A DNA stretch of 15,140 nt from Flavobacteriales bacterium (GTDB taxonomy: Bacteria > Bacteroidota > Bacteroidia > Flavobacteriales > Weeksellaceae). Positions within the stretch are counted from its first letter, which is position 1, and each line of letters starts with the position of its first letter. The translations under genes were made by a program, and so were the position numbers. The stretch lies in the NCBI GenBank assembly GCA_900770875.1, contig CAAGLV010000222.1:1-15140 (forward strand). The letters are read 5' to 3'. Of the stretch, positions 1 through 6,708 are shown in pieces. The notes under the pieces are model-generated. The model saw only the letters and a list, made by a program, of their open reading frames with translations. It had not been told where the DNA came from and searched no databases.

Positions 1-669
1 GTTTTACAACAAGGTAAAAATACGGATGAAATTGGTAAAATAATTGAGTTTGCTTTAAAACAAAAATGTGTGCGTGGTGTAACGTTTCAGCCGGTAGAAA
101 TTGCCGGACGAAATCGTGAAGATTCGGTTCACGAAAAGATTACCTTAACCGAAGTTCGTCAAGAAATTATCAATCAGTATTCAATTTTAAATCAAGATGA
201 TATTATTCCGGTTCCTTGTAATCCAGATGCATTGGCAATGGGTTATATTTTAAAATTAGACGATGAGGTTATTCCGTTAACACGATATATTAATCCGGCC
301 GATTTATTAAATAACGAAACGCAAAATACAATTGTGTACGAGCAAGATGAAGGTTTAAAAATGCAATTGTTAGATATTTTTAGCACAGGGATTTCGGTAG
401 ATAAAGTGCAACCAAAAGTAGATCAATTATTGTGTTGTTTGCCTGGAGTTTGTGCACCGAATTTAGAATACGATAATTTATTTCGTATCATTATTATGAA
501 TTTTATGGATGCGTATGATTTTGATGTTCGTGCCGTAAAAAAATCGTGCGTACATATCGTAAATAAAGCTTTAAAGCTAATTCCGTTCGAAACGATGAAT
601 CTTTTTTATCGCGATGATAAACAAGCGTATTTAGAAGAATTACGAAAAGATGATCGCGTATTATTTTAA
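1..669 (+). CDS. Radical SAM protein, MJ0619/Tes-like, C-terminal part (5' end outside window)
   Basis: The reading frame is open from base 1, so the gene starts upstream; 222 codons are visible, ending in TAA. The visible part has a GVTFQPV motif near residue 26 of the fragment and then PVPCNPDALAMGYI. Towards the end comes a cysteine-containing block (CLPGVC, then FMDAYDFDVRAVKKSCVHI and LIPFETMN). These resemble the C-terminal half of the MJ0619 family, which includes the archaeal tetraether lipid synthase Tes: there a strand of the SAM barrel is followed by a C-terminal segment with FMD, CCVH and IPFC-type motifs. Here the first Cys of CCVH is Ser and the Cys of IPFC is Glu, so metal binding in this region may differ. 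The CxxxCxxC motif that would prove a radical SAM enzyme lies outside the window. The family call rests on remembered motifs; the substrate is unknown. The gene ends in its own terminator and looks separate from the next gene. Confidence 0.7.
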   Translation, partial: VLQQGKNTDEIGKIIEFALKQKCVRGVTFQPVEIAGRNREDSVHEKITLTEVRQEIINQYSILNQDDIIPVPCNPDALAMGYILKLDDEVIPLTRYINPADLLNNETQNTIVYEQDEGLKMQLLDIFSTGISVDKVQPKVDQLLCCLPGVCAPNLEYDNLFRIIIMNFMDAYDFDVRAVKKSCVHIVNKALKLIPFETMNLFYRDDKQAYLEELRKDDRVLF

Positions 670-691
670 AATATAAGGAATAAAATATGAT

Positions 692-729
692 AAAATAAAA
701 GCAATACAAAAATGTGTTGCTTTTATTTT
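692..729 (+). terminator. Rho-independent terminator after the radical SAM gene
   Basis: The arms AAAATAAAAGCAA (692-704) and TTGCTTTTATTTT (717-729) pair perfectly. The stem continues inward through a T-G wobble and ACA/TGT to an AAAA loop at 709-712. The right arm ends in a T-rich run. The hairpin begins 22 nt after the stop codon. It separates the radical SAM gene from the MFS gene. Confidence 0.85.
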
Positions 730-763
730 TAGCTTAAATTTAAACCTTAAAATAAGATTATCA

Positions 764-2017
764 ATGCAAGCTCAAAAACCTGTGCCATCTATTTGGAAAA
801 ACAAAGAATTTATCTCATTTATATTTTTACGATTTTCGCTCATTTTTGCATTATTTATACAAAGTACATCAGTTGCTTACGAAATTTTTAAGGTAACACA
901 ACAAGAAATTTATTTAGGATTAATCGGATTATTCGAATTTGTGCCTATTCTTTTAACTGCATTTTATGCGGGACAATTGGTGGATAAATTAGATAAACGA
1001 AAAATTTTAGTGATTTGTATTGCTTGTTATATGGTTACATCGTTTGTCTTGATGTTTGTTAATTTGCAAGATATTCGCGAGGCGATCGGAATTCCGTTTT
1101 ATTTAGGAATTTGTTATTTGGCCTTTTTTATTTTAGGATTAACGCGCTCGTTTAGTGGACCATCTTTATTTGCATTATTGGCTTTAGTTGTTCACGAAAA
1201 AAATTACGATAAAGCAATTCCTTTGTCGTCATCAGCATTTATGATTGGATCGGTTTTAGGACCATTAGCCGGAGGTGTTATTTTAGCACAATTCGGAATC
1301 GAAGTTGCTTTAATTACAGCATTTGCAATTATGTGTATTTCGATGGTGATGATTTTATTAATCTCTCCAAAACCACCCGAACAAACCGAAGCCGAATCTA
1401 AAGAATCAGCGTTACAACGAATAAAAGAAGGATTAAAATTTATTTGGGCAACCCCAATTATTTTAGCTGTTTTAAGTTTAGATATGTTTGCTGTTTTCTT
1501 TGGTGGAGCCGAATCGCTTTTACCTGCTTTTGTAGAAAAAGTATTAAATCAAGGACCAGAAACGTTCGGATTTTTACGTTCGGCACATGGAATTGGTTCA
1601 CTAATTATGATGTTCTTTTTATCATCTTTACCTTTATTAAAAGGAAATGTTGGACCAAAATTATTAGGCGCAGTTGCTTTATTTGGTGTTTGTATAATTA
1701 GTTTTGGATTAACCAGAAACGTATATATTTGTTTTGCTATTTTATTATTAGGAGGAGCATTTGATGCTGTTTCGATGGTAATTCGCCAAAGTATTTTACA
1801 GATTAAAACACCCGAAAATTTAAAAGGTCGTGTTTCATCTGTCAATTCAATTTTTGTAAGTTCTTCTAACGAATTAGGCGCATTAGAAAGTGGTGTTGCT
1901 GCAACATTTTTAGGTTTGGTTCCGGCCATTGTTTTTGGAGGAAGTATGACAATTATAACGGTAATTGTAATTGCTATTTTAATTAAGCCAATTCGAAACG
2001 TTCAGTTACAGAAATAA
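764..2017 (+). CDS. MFS transporter, drug/siderophore exporter type (MFS_3/EntS-like)
   Basis: A 417-residue, very hydrophobic protein with about 11-12 predicted membrane segments, the usual length for a 12-helix major facilitator. Residues 70-80 (GQLVDKLDKRK) are a good match to the MFS loop 2-3 motif G-x-x-x-D-x-x-x-R-(K/R). A glycine/proline-rich stretch with SVLGPLAGG resembles the antiporter-type motif of the fifth helix. A charged loop around residues 205-220 (PKPPEQTEAESKES) marks the central cytoplasmic linker. The overall pattern fits the MFS_3 group that includes the enterobactin exporter EntS, so proton-driven efflux across the inner membrane is the best guess; the substrate cannot be read from sequence. 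ATG at 764 is the first start after the upstream terminator and gives a normal N-terminus. The gene forms its own unit and converges on the muramidase gene. Confidence 0.85.
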   Translation: MQAQKPVPSIWKNKEFISFIFLRFSLIFALFIQSTSVAYEIFKVTQQEIYLGLIGLFEFVPILLTAFYAGQLVDKLDKRKILVICIACYMVTSFVLMFVNLQDIREAIGIPFYLGICYLAFFILGLTRSFSGPSLFALLALVVHEKNYDKAIPLSSSAFMIGSVLGPLAGGVILAQFGIEVALITAFAIMCISMVMILLISPKPPEQTEAESKESALQRIKEGLKFIWATPIILAVLSLDMFAVFFGGAESLLPAFVEKVLNQGPETFGFLRSAHGIGSLIMMFFLSSLPLLKGNVGPKLLGAVALFGVCIISFGLTRNVYICFAILLLGGAFDAVSMVIRQSILQIKTPENLKGRVSSVNSIFVSSSNELGALESGVAATFLGLVPAIVFGGSMTIITVIVIAILIKPIRNVQLQK

Positions 2018-2036
2018 TTAAAGATAAATTTAAATA

Positions 2037-2066
2037 AAAAAGGCGAATCGTAAGATTCGCCTTTTT
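2037..2066. terminator. Bidirectional terminator between convergent MFS and muramidase genes
   Basis: The arms AAAAAGGCGAATC (2037-2049) and GATTCGCCTTTTT (2054-2066) are perfectly complementary, with a GTAA (GNRA-type) tetraloop. A-tract and T-tract flank the GC-rich core, so it works in both directions. It lies 19 nt past the MFS stop and directly abuts the stop codon of the minus-strand gene. Confidence 0.9.
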
Positions 2067-2067
2067 C

Positions 2068-2910
2068 TTATAACGTAAGATTCTTTAATTCATCTACAGT
2101 ACCTCTGTAAATATTTACATCTACTTTTTCTCGAGTTCCTTTAATTTGTGCTTTTTCCGTGAATTGCCAAAAGTCCCAATGTGGTTGCATTTTTTCAATA
2201 AAAAAATTATAGTTTGCAATCCAAATCACATAGCCTTCAAAATGTTTAATTAAATAATCTTGATGATATTTATCTGATGTATAGATGATTGGTTTTACAC
2301 CATAATGCGCTTCGATTATCGAACACCAATTTTTTAATCCTTCAATTAAACGCTCCATTGGTTGTGTTTTAGGCGTTGTTTCGATATCTAAAACGGGAGG
2401 TAAATCGCCAATTTCTAATTTTACATTTTGTATAAAATTTTCAGCTTGTATTGTCGAGTTTTCGTCGGGGCGATAAAAATGATAAGCGCCACGAAGCAAG
2501 TTTTTGTTTTTACTTTCTTTCCAATTTTCTTTAAAACGATTATCGGTATTAAAACCGCCCATTGTTGCTCTTATAAACACAAATTGGATGGGATAAATAT
2601 CGTAAATGGTATTCATTTGCGTCCAATCAATTTTACCTTGATATTGCGAAACATCTAAACCAAATGTATCTAAATAATAGCGATCCATTAATTCGATATT
2701 ACGTAAATCGTACTTGGTTAATTTAATTTCGTGTGCATTGTCTTGATCTTTTTTAGCCCCAAATTTACGCTCTATTGTTTTCCACCAATAATTTAATCCG
2801 TGTCGGTAATGATAAGTTGTATAAATAAAAATTAGACTAATTATACCAATAAAAATTGTTTGATATGGAATTGGTTTCGAGCTTTTACTCTTTGTTTTGC
2901 GTTTTGCCAT
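2068..2910 (-). CDS. Glycoside hydrolase family 25 muramidase (lysozyme), membrane-anchored
   Basis: A 280-residue protein. Residues 1-13 are strongly basic (MAKRKTKSKS), residues 14-31 form one hydrophobic segment, and no signal-peptidase or lipobox site is evident, so it is probably a type II inner-membrane protein with its enzyme domain in the periplasm. The GH25 domain spans about residues 82-275. FGLDVSQYQG (83-92) carries the first conserved Asp (D86). FIRATMG (112-118) and GAYHFYRP (141-148) follow. PPVLDIET (171-178) holds the D175-x-E177 pair, with E177 the expected acid catalyst, and WDFWQF (245-250) is the usual C-terminal strand. GH25 enzymes cut the MurNAc-GlcNAc beta-1,4 bond in peptidoglycan, so a role in wall turnover is likely; an antibacterial role is not excluded. 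All expected catalytic residues are present. It is transcribed alone and converges on the MFS gene. Confidence 0.9.
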   Translation of the reverse strand: MAKRKTKSKSSKPIPYQTIFIGIISLIFIYTTYHYRHGLNYWWKTIERKFGAKKDQDNAHEIKLTKYDLRNIELMDRYYLDTFGLDVSQYQGKIDWTQMNTIYDIYPIQFVFIRATMGGFNTDNRFKENWKESKNKNLLRGAYHFYRPDENSTIQAENFIQNVKLEIGDLPPVLDIETTPKTQPMERLIEGLKNWCSIIEAHYGVKPIIYTSDKYHQDYLIKHFEGYVIWIANYNFFIEKMQPHWDFWQFTEKAQIKGTREKVDVNIYRGTVDELKNLTL

Positions 2911-2977
2911 TTAGTCAATCGAAATTTATTTTACAATATTACTACGAAAAGAATTACGTTTAAAAAGTTTTCTTAAT

Positions 2978-2985
2978 TATCTTTG
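2978..2985 (+). promoter_or_regulatory. Candidate Bacteroidota -7 element of menA
   Basis: TATCTTTG matches the TAnnTTTG consensus exactly. It ends only 6 nt before the menA ATG at 2992, so transcription would start at or within a few bases of the start codon. I see no good TTG -33 element at 17-23 bp upstream, which lowers confidence. Confidence 0.45.
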
Positions 2986-2991
2986 TTCATT

Positions 2992-3918
2992 ATGAAAAAA
3001 TGGATTTTAGCCGCGCGCTTGCGTACATTACCACTGTCGTTAAGTGGTTTAATTTTAGCAGGTTTTATTGCAAAGTACGAAGGTTTTTACCAACAAGATA
3101 TTTTCTTTTTATCGCTTTTAACAACATTAGCTTTTCAGGTATTATCTAATTTCGCAAACGATTATGGCGATGCTGTAAAAGGAACAGATGATAACAGAGT
3201 AGGAGAGCAACGTGCAGTAGCTTCGGGATTAATTACACAAAAAGAAATGAAGATTGCTATTGCTATTATGGTAGTTTTCTCATTAATCTGTATTGCTGCT
3301 TTATTGTATGTTTCGTTTGTGCCAAATTACATTAATTATATTTACGTTTTTGTAGGATTAGGAATTGCATCTATTTTAGCTGCTATGTTTTATACAATGG
3401 GTAAAAAACCTTATGGTTATATGGGATTAGGCGATGTATTTGTATTTATTTTCTTTGGATTAGTTGCTGTTTTAGGTGGCGAATTTTTATACTCAAAAAT
3501 GTTTAATTGGTTAAATGTTTTACCAGCTGCCGCAATGGGATGTTGGAGCATGGCTGTTTTAAATTTAAACAACATGCGCGATGTAGAAAACGATGTAAAA
3601 AACAATAAAATTACAATCGCATCAAAATTAGGTTTCGAGAAAAGTAAATATTATCAGTTGGCGTTAATGACATTACCTTTTGTTTTAGGTGCAGCTTACG
3701 TGGTTAATTTACCCGGAAAAGAAGGAAAATTATCTCCTTTGGTATTCATGATTTTAATTTTCTTAGCCAACTCTATTCGCCGCGAAATTTTTAAAGTAAA
3801 AGAACCAAAAGAATACGATAAATATTTAAAACCAGTAGCTATGATGGCTTTATTTTTCGCCATTTTATTAGGTTATGGTTTAATTGGTTTTGGATTTATC
3901 GATACATTGATTAGATAA
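2992..3918 (+). CDS. menA: 1,4-dihydroxy-2-naphthoate polyprenyltransferase (MenA)
   Basis: A 308-residue UbiA-superfamily membrane enzyme. It attaches the polyprenyl chain to 1,4-dihydroxy-2-naphthoate, giving demethylmenaquinone for the respiratory chain. MKKWILAARLRTLPLSLSG at the N-terminus is the typical MenA opening. The first Asp-rich motif is NDYGD (56-60) followed by KGTDD (63-67), and the second is NNMRDVENDVKNNK (193-206); together they bind Mg2+-diphosphate. About eight or nine hydrophobic helices lie between and around them. The ATG at 2992 is preferred over the in-frame TTG at 2983, which overlaps the promoter-like TATCTTTG and adds only MFI to the product. The UPF0173 hydrolase gene follows 21 nt later on the same strand, so the two are probably co-transcribed. 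Confidence 0.93.
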   Translation: MKKWILAARLRTLPLSLSGLILAGFIAKYEGFYQQDIFFLSLLTTLAFQVLSNFANDYGDAVKGTDDNRVGEQRAVASGLITQKEMKIAIAIMVVFSLICIAALLYVSFVPNYINYIYVFVGLGIASILAAMFYTMGKKPYGYMGLGDVFVFIFFGLVAVLGGEFLYSKMFNWLNVLPAAAMGCWSMAVLNLNNMRDVENDVKNNKITIASKLGFEKSKYYQLALMTLPFVLGAAYVVNLPGKEGKLSPLVFMILIFLANSIRREIFKVKEPKEYDKYLKPVAMMALFFAILLGYGLIGFGFIDTLIR

Positions 3919-3939
3919 AAAATAAAAAATCATAAAACA

Positions 3940-4620
3940 ATGAAAATAAAATATTTAGGACATGCCTCGTTATGGATCGAAGCTAATGGAAAATCGATTG
4001 TTGTTGATCCATTTATTACGCCAAACGAATTAGCCAAAGCAATTGATTTTAATTCTTTAACTGCCGATTATATCGTAGTTACACATGCGCATCAAGACCA
4101 TGTATATGATGTTGAGGCTTTAGCACAGCGTACAGGCGCAACCATTATTTCGAATGCAGAAATTGCAAGTTATTATGCAGCAAAAGGATTAAAAAGCCAT
4201 GGAATGAATACTGGAGGAAAATTTACGTTTGATTTCGGAACTATTCGTTCTACAATTGCTTTCCATTCATCTTCTTTTGCAGACGGAACCTATGGTGGAG
4301 ATCCAAATGGATACATTATCGAAGCCGAAGGGCGTTCGGTTTATATTGCTGGCGATACAGCTTTAACTTACGAAATGAAGTTGATTCCAGAAGTTGTGGG
4401 TGATTTAGATTTAGCTGTTTTACCAATTGGTGATAATTATACAATGGGAGCAAAAGATGCTGTTTTAGCAGCCGAATTTGTAAAAGCAACTAAAGTTTTA
4501 GGTTATCATTACGATACATTTCCTCCAATTAAAATAGATAAAGGCGAAGCTAAATCTGTATTCTTTAATAAAAATATCGAATTAGTTTTGTTAGAAATCG
4601 GAGAAGATTTAACAGTTTAA
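3940..4620 (+). CDS. UPF0173 metal-dependent hydrolase (metallo-beta-lactamase fold)
   Basis: A 226-residue cytosolic protein of the UPF0173/YtkL group. The metal-binding signature is THAHQDH at 48-54 (H49, H51, D53, H54), with the further ligands H109 (AFHSSS), D139 (IAGDT) and H190 (LGYHYDT). Length and spacing match the family and all seven ligands are present, so it should bind two metal ions. It begins MKIKYLGHAS, the usual start for these proteins. The physiological substrate of the family is not established. Position 21 nt after menA suggests a shared transcript, but that alone does not show a role in quinone synthesis. The unit ends at a terminator shared with the opposing lipoprotein gene. 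Confidence 0.9.
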   Translation: MKIKYLGHASLWIEANGKSIVVDPFITPNELAKAIDFNSLTADYIVVTHAHQDHVYDVEALAQRTGATIISNAEIASYYAAKGLKSHGMNTGGKFTFDFGTIRSTIAFHSSSFADGTYGGDPNGYIIEAEGRSVYIAGDTALTYEMKLIPEVVGDLDLAVLPIGDNYTMGAKDAVLAAEFVKATKVLGYHYDTFPPIKIDKGEAKSVFFNKNIELVLLEIGEDLTV

Positions 4621-4639
4621 ATTTTTAGATAAAGTAAAT

Positions 4640-4669
4640 AAAAAAGCCAATCATTTGATTGGCTTTTTT
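4640..4669. terminator. Bidirectional terminator between hydrolase and lipoprotein genes
   Basis: The arms AAAAAAGCCAATC (4640-4652) and GATTGGCTTTTTT (4657-4669) are perfectly complementary; the loop is ATTT, whose end bases can also pair. A- and T-tracts on the two sides make it work in both directions. It starts 19 nt after the hydrolase stop and sits 5 nt from the minus-strand stop codon. Confidence 0.9.
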
Positions 4670-4674
4670 ATTTG

Positions 4675-6045
4675 TTATTGTATTGCTCCTAACGTAGGAT
4701 TTGATGTTCGGCTAACGCCATAATAATCGGTAGGATATTGTTGTGCAATTGTTAAATTACCAGCATTTAAAGCAGGCGAATTAGGTTCTAAACGCAATTT
4801 ATTTGCCGTGTAAGTTGGGTCTATAAATAAAGGATCGCCAACAATCGAATTGGTAAATCCGGCAGCTGTTAAAACATTTAATTCGGTTGTATTTATATTC
4901 TTAAATAAATTGGTATTAAAATTATAATTAAATGTAACACCATCTTGTTTATCAAAAACAACAGCATTAGAAGTGCGTTGATTATAAAAAATACAGTTTC
5001 CAAAAATCGCTTTATTTAATGCACCCGAATTTTGATCGCTGTAATTGCTTAAATACAAGGCATAAGCTGGTCCAGCAGTACCAACTAAATTAAAAAAGTT
5101 AGCAAAAGTAGATTGATAAAATTCGTATTCGCCACCATTTTCAATAGCTAAAGCAGCTAAATTAGCATTATTAACAATAATATTATGTGCTTTAATTTTA
5201 GCATTATTAGCTAAAATTCCGTACGATTGATGATTTACTATGTACGAATTGCTAAGATTTAAATTAGCCTGATTAACTTGTAAACCTGTTTCGGCACCAA
5301 TAATTGTTGCATAATTTATGGTTGCATTACTATTTGGTTTTAACTCGATTTTTTTCCATTGATTAGGAATCGAATCGTATTTCGAATCATGTCTTGCCGA
5401 TCTAAATTTTACCACATTTTCTAAAGATCCGTTTACTGTTAACGAAGCGTTGTTGTTAATCGTTAACGAACCATTTTTCTTAAAATAAACTTTTGTACCC
5501 GGATTTATGGTTAATTGATTATCAATTGTTAAATCGCCTTCAATAACATGTGCTTCTTCGCTAGTCCAATTGGCATTTGTTAAGGTAGAATTTGGTGAAT
5601 GAATTTGTGCCTTTTCAATCCACGAAAGTAATTTTACTTGTTGTTGATATTCTTTGGTATCAAATATAATTTCGTCTTCGTATAACGGATCCTGAGGTGC
5701 ATTTTTCGCCTCTATTTCTATAAAAACAAATAAACTATCTTTTTTACGGATTGGCACATTTGTAAATGCATTTCCGGCTTGTCCATCTACATTAATTTTA
5801 AAGTAAGAAGCTTCTCCTTTGGCTAGTTTAATCGACGGAATTACCAAATCTTTATTATCTGGATTGTATAATTTTAAAACATAGGTTTCGGATTTCGAAA
5901 AATTGTAAACAGTATCTACAGAAACAGTATCGCGGCTAAATCGTAATTCGGTAGACATTTGCTCAAAATCAAAATCATCTCTACACGATTGCAGCAGTAA
6001 TGTAGCGCCAATTCCCAGACCAACAATTATAGTTTTAAAATTCAT
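4675..6045 (-). CDS. Predicted surface lipoprotein with right-handed beta-helix repeats
   Basis: A 456-residue protein. The lipoprotein signal peptide is residues 1-20 with lipobox LLQSC, giving lipidated Cys21. Directly after the cysteine comes RDDFDFE, an acidic stretch like the lipoprotein export signal that sends Bacteroidota lipoproteins to the cell surface. Residues about 30-145 look like an all-beta domain (TYVLKLYNPDNKDLVIPSI and following). From about 165 to 300 there are short Asn-rich repeats of the form LTINPGTKVYF, GSLTINNNASLTVNGSL and ANLNLSNSYIVNH, spaced as in a right-handed parallel beta-helix. The C-terminus (DPLFIDP, LRLEPNSPALNAG, DYYGVSR, GAIQ) is the typical ending of such pectate-lyase-fold proteins. 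No catalytic site is recognisable, so carbohydrate binding or adhesion is only a guess. It is transcribed alone; the 5' flank is shared with the bL31 promoter region. Confidence 0.82.
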   Translation of the reverse strand: MNFKTIIVGLGIGATLLLQSCRDDFDFEQMSTELRFSRDTVSVDTVYNFSKSETYVLKLYNPDNKDLVIPSIKLAKGEASYFKINVDGQAGNAFTNVPIRKKDSLFVFIEIEAKNAPQDPLYEDEIIFDTKEYQQQVKLLSWIEKAQIHSPNSTLTNANWTSEEAHVIEGDLTIDNQLTINPGTKVYFKKNGSLTINNNASLTVNGSLENVVKFRSARHDSKYDSIPNQWKKIELKPNSNATINYATIIGAETGLQVNQANLNLSNSYIVNHQSYGILANNAKIKAHNIIVNNANLAALAIENGGEYEFYQSTFANFFNLVGTAGPAYALYLSNYSDQNSGALNKAIFGNCIFYNQRTSNAVVFDKQDGVTFNYNFNTNLFKNINTTELNVLTAAGFTNSIVGDPLFIDPTYTANKLRLEPNSPALNAGNLTIAQQYPTDYYGVSRTSNPTLGAIQ

Positions 6046-6170
6046 AGAAATGTTATTTTTAGTTTTAAAACTATTAAAAGTATAAAATATTGTTAGTAAG
6101 GAAGTTTTAAGTTTAATTTAATTAATTATCAATAGGTTATGTTTTAAATTGTAAATACTACTGAAATTAG
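6046..6170. other. AT-rich intergenic region between divergent lipoprotein and bL31 units
   Basis: No coding frame of note is visible. It should hold the minus-strand promoter of the lipoprotein gene, but I find no convincing TAnnTTTG on that strand. A perfect 12-bp palindrome AGTTTTAAAACT lies at 6061-6072, 15 nt upstream of the lipoprotein start codon; at this base composition it may be chance. Confidence 0.4.
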
Positions 6171-6201
6171 TTTGAATATTAAATTTGAATTTTTATATTT
6201 G
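6171..6201 (+). promoter_or_regulatory. Upstream promoter P1 of the bL31 region
   Basis: TTTG at 6171-6174, a 19-bp spacer, then TATATTTG at 6194-6201. This is an exact match to the TTTG-N19-21-TAnnTTTG consensus of the Bacteroidota primary sigma factor. Transcription should begin near 6206, about 190 nt ahead of the bL31 start, either giving a long leader or a separate small RNA. Confidence 0.75.
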
Positions 6202-6233
6202 CACAAGTAAAATAATTAACAAAAATTTAGTCA

Positions 6234-6281
6234 ACAAAATTCTATTTTAAGAAGCCCATTACACTCGAAATAAGATTTTGT
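6234..6281 (+). other. Leader hairpin upstream of bL31
   Basis: ACAAAAT (6234-6240) pairs with ATTTTGT (6275-6281); the stem continues through one T-G wobble and one C/A mismatch to TATTT/AAATA (6243-6247 with 6268-6272), giving about 13 pairs. The 20-nt loop at 6248-6267 includes GAAGCCCATTACACTCG, one of the few GC-containing stretches here. It lies inside the transcript expected from the upstream promoter and has no T-tract, so it is not a classic terminator. A regulatory role is an inference. Confidence 0.35.
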
Positions 6282-6334
6282 AAAGCGAAAATTTTTAGAT
6301 TAAAACTAAATTAAATAATTTATCAAAATGATGC

Positions 6335-6364
6335 TTGTTTGATTAAATTTAAGTCTTATATTTG
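6335..6364 (+). promoter_or_regulatory. rpmE2: Proximal promoter P2 of bL31
   Basis: TTG at 6335-6337, a 19-bp spacer and TATATTTG at 6357-6364, again a consensus Bacteroidota promoter. The predicted start is near 6369, which leaves a leader of about 29 nt before the ATG at 6398. The same -7 octamer occurs at 6194-6201. Confidence 0.75.
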
Positions 6365-6397
6365 CGCCCGATTAAGTTTAGAAAGAAGATTTTTAAA

Positions 6398-6649
6398 ATG
6401 AAAAAAGATATCCACCCAACGAATTACCGTTTAGTAGCATTCAAAGATATGTCTAACGAAGAAGTATTCATCACTAAATCATGTGCTGATACAAGAGATG
6501 TTATCGAAATTGAAGGTGTTGAATACCCATTAATCAAAATGGAGATCTCTTCTACATCTCACCCATTCTACACAGGAAAAGTGAAGTTAGTAGATACTGC
6601 AGGTCGTATCGATAAATTCAAAAACAAATACGCTAAAAGAGCTAAATAA
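6398..6649 (+). CDS. rpmE2: 50S ribosomal protein bL31, type B (zinc-independent form)
   Basis: An 83-residue protein opening MKKDIHPTNYRLVAFKDMS and containing SSTSHPFYTGK (51-61) and DTAGRIDKFKNKYAKR (66-81), the hallmarks of type B bL31 (RpmE2/YkgM). It has a single cysteine (C29 in KSCADT) and lacks the CxxC zinc pair of type A, so it should work without zinc. bL31 bridges the two ribosomal subunits near the 5S RNA. The ATG at 6398 is chosen over the in-frame TTG at 6362: the TTG lies within the -7 promoter element and would add a stretch not found in the family. Its codon choice (many GAA, GTA, TTC, AAC, ATC) looks more like a highly expressed gene than its neighbours. It is a single-gene unit with its own terminator. 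Confidence 0.96.
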   Translation: MKKDIHPTNYRLVAFKDMSNEEVFITKSCADTRDVIEIEGVEYPLIKMEISSTSHPFYTGKVKLVDTAGRIDKFKNKYAKRAK

Positions 6650-6662
6650 TAGCAATAAAAAT

Positions 6663-6682
6663 ATTAAGCTTTTTTGCTTAAT
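6663..6682 (+). other. Small hairpin in the bL31 3' region
   Basis: ATTAAGC (6663-6669) pairs perfectly with GCTTAAT (6676-6682) around a TTTTTT loop. It starts 13 nt after the bL31 stop and precedes the main terminator by about 26 nt. No T-tract follows, so it may protect the 3' end rather than terminate. Confidence 0.4.
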
Positions 6683-6708
6683 TAATTACTATTGTTATAT
6701 TAAGATAG

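Noticed and set aside
503..709. Open frame on the minus strand overlapping the end of the radical SAM gene
   Set aside because: It is antisense to a well-supported coding frame, has no recognisable motif and runs through the terminator hairpin.
1549..1929. 126-codon minus-strand frame inside the MFS gene
   Set aside because: Asn/Pro/Lys-rich composition typical of an antisense shadow of a membrane protein gene; no start context or family match.
2068..6045. Idea that the muramidase, MFS pump, beta-helix lipoprotein and ABC exporter form one toxin-export or antagonism system
   Set aside because: They lie in separate, individually terminated units on different strands, interleaved with housekeeping genes (menA, bL31, priA); no immunity, toxin or leader-peptide gene was found.
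6061..6072. Perfect palindrome AGTTTTAAAACT upstream of the lipoprotein gene, considered as an operator
   Set aside because: Only A/T-rich bases with one C/G pair, a single copy, and chance palindromes are common at this composition.
6362..6397. TTG start extending bL31 by 12 residues
   Set aside because: The TTG is part of the -7 promoter element, so it would not be on the transcript, and bL31 proteins start at MKKDIHP.
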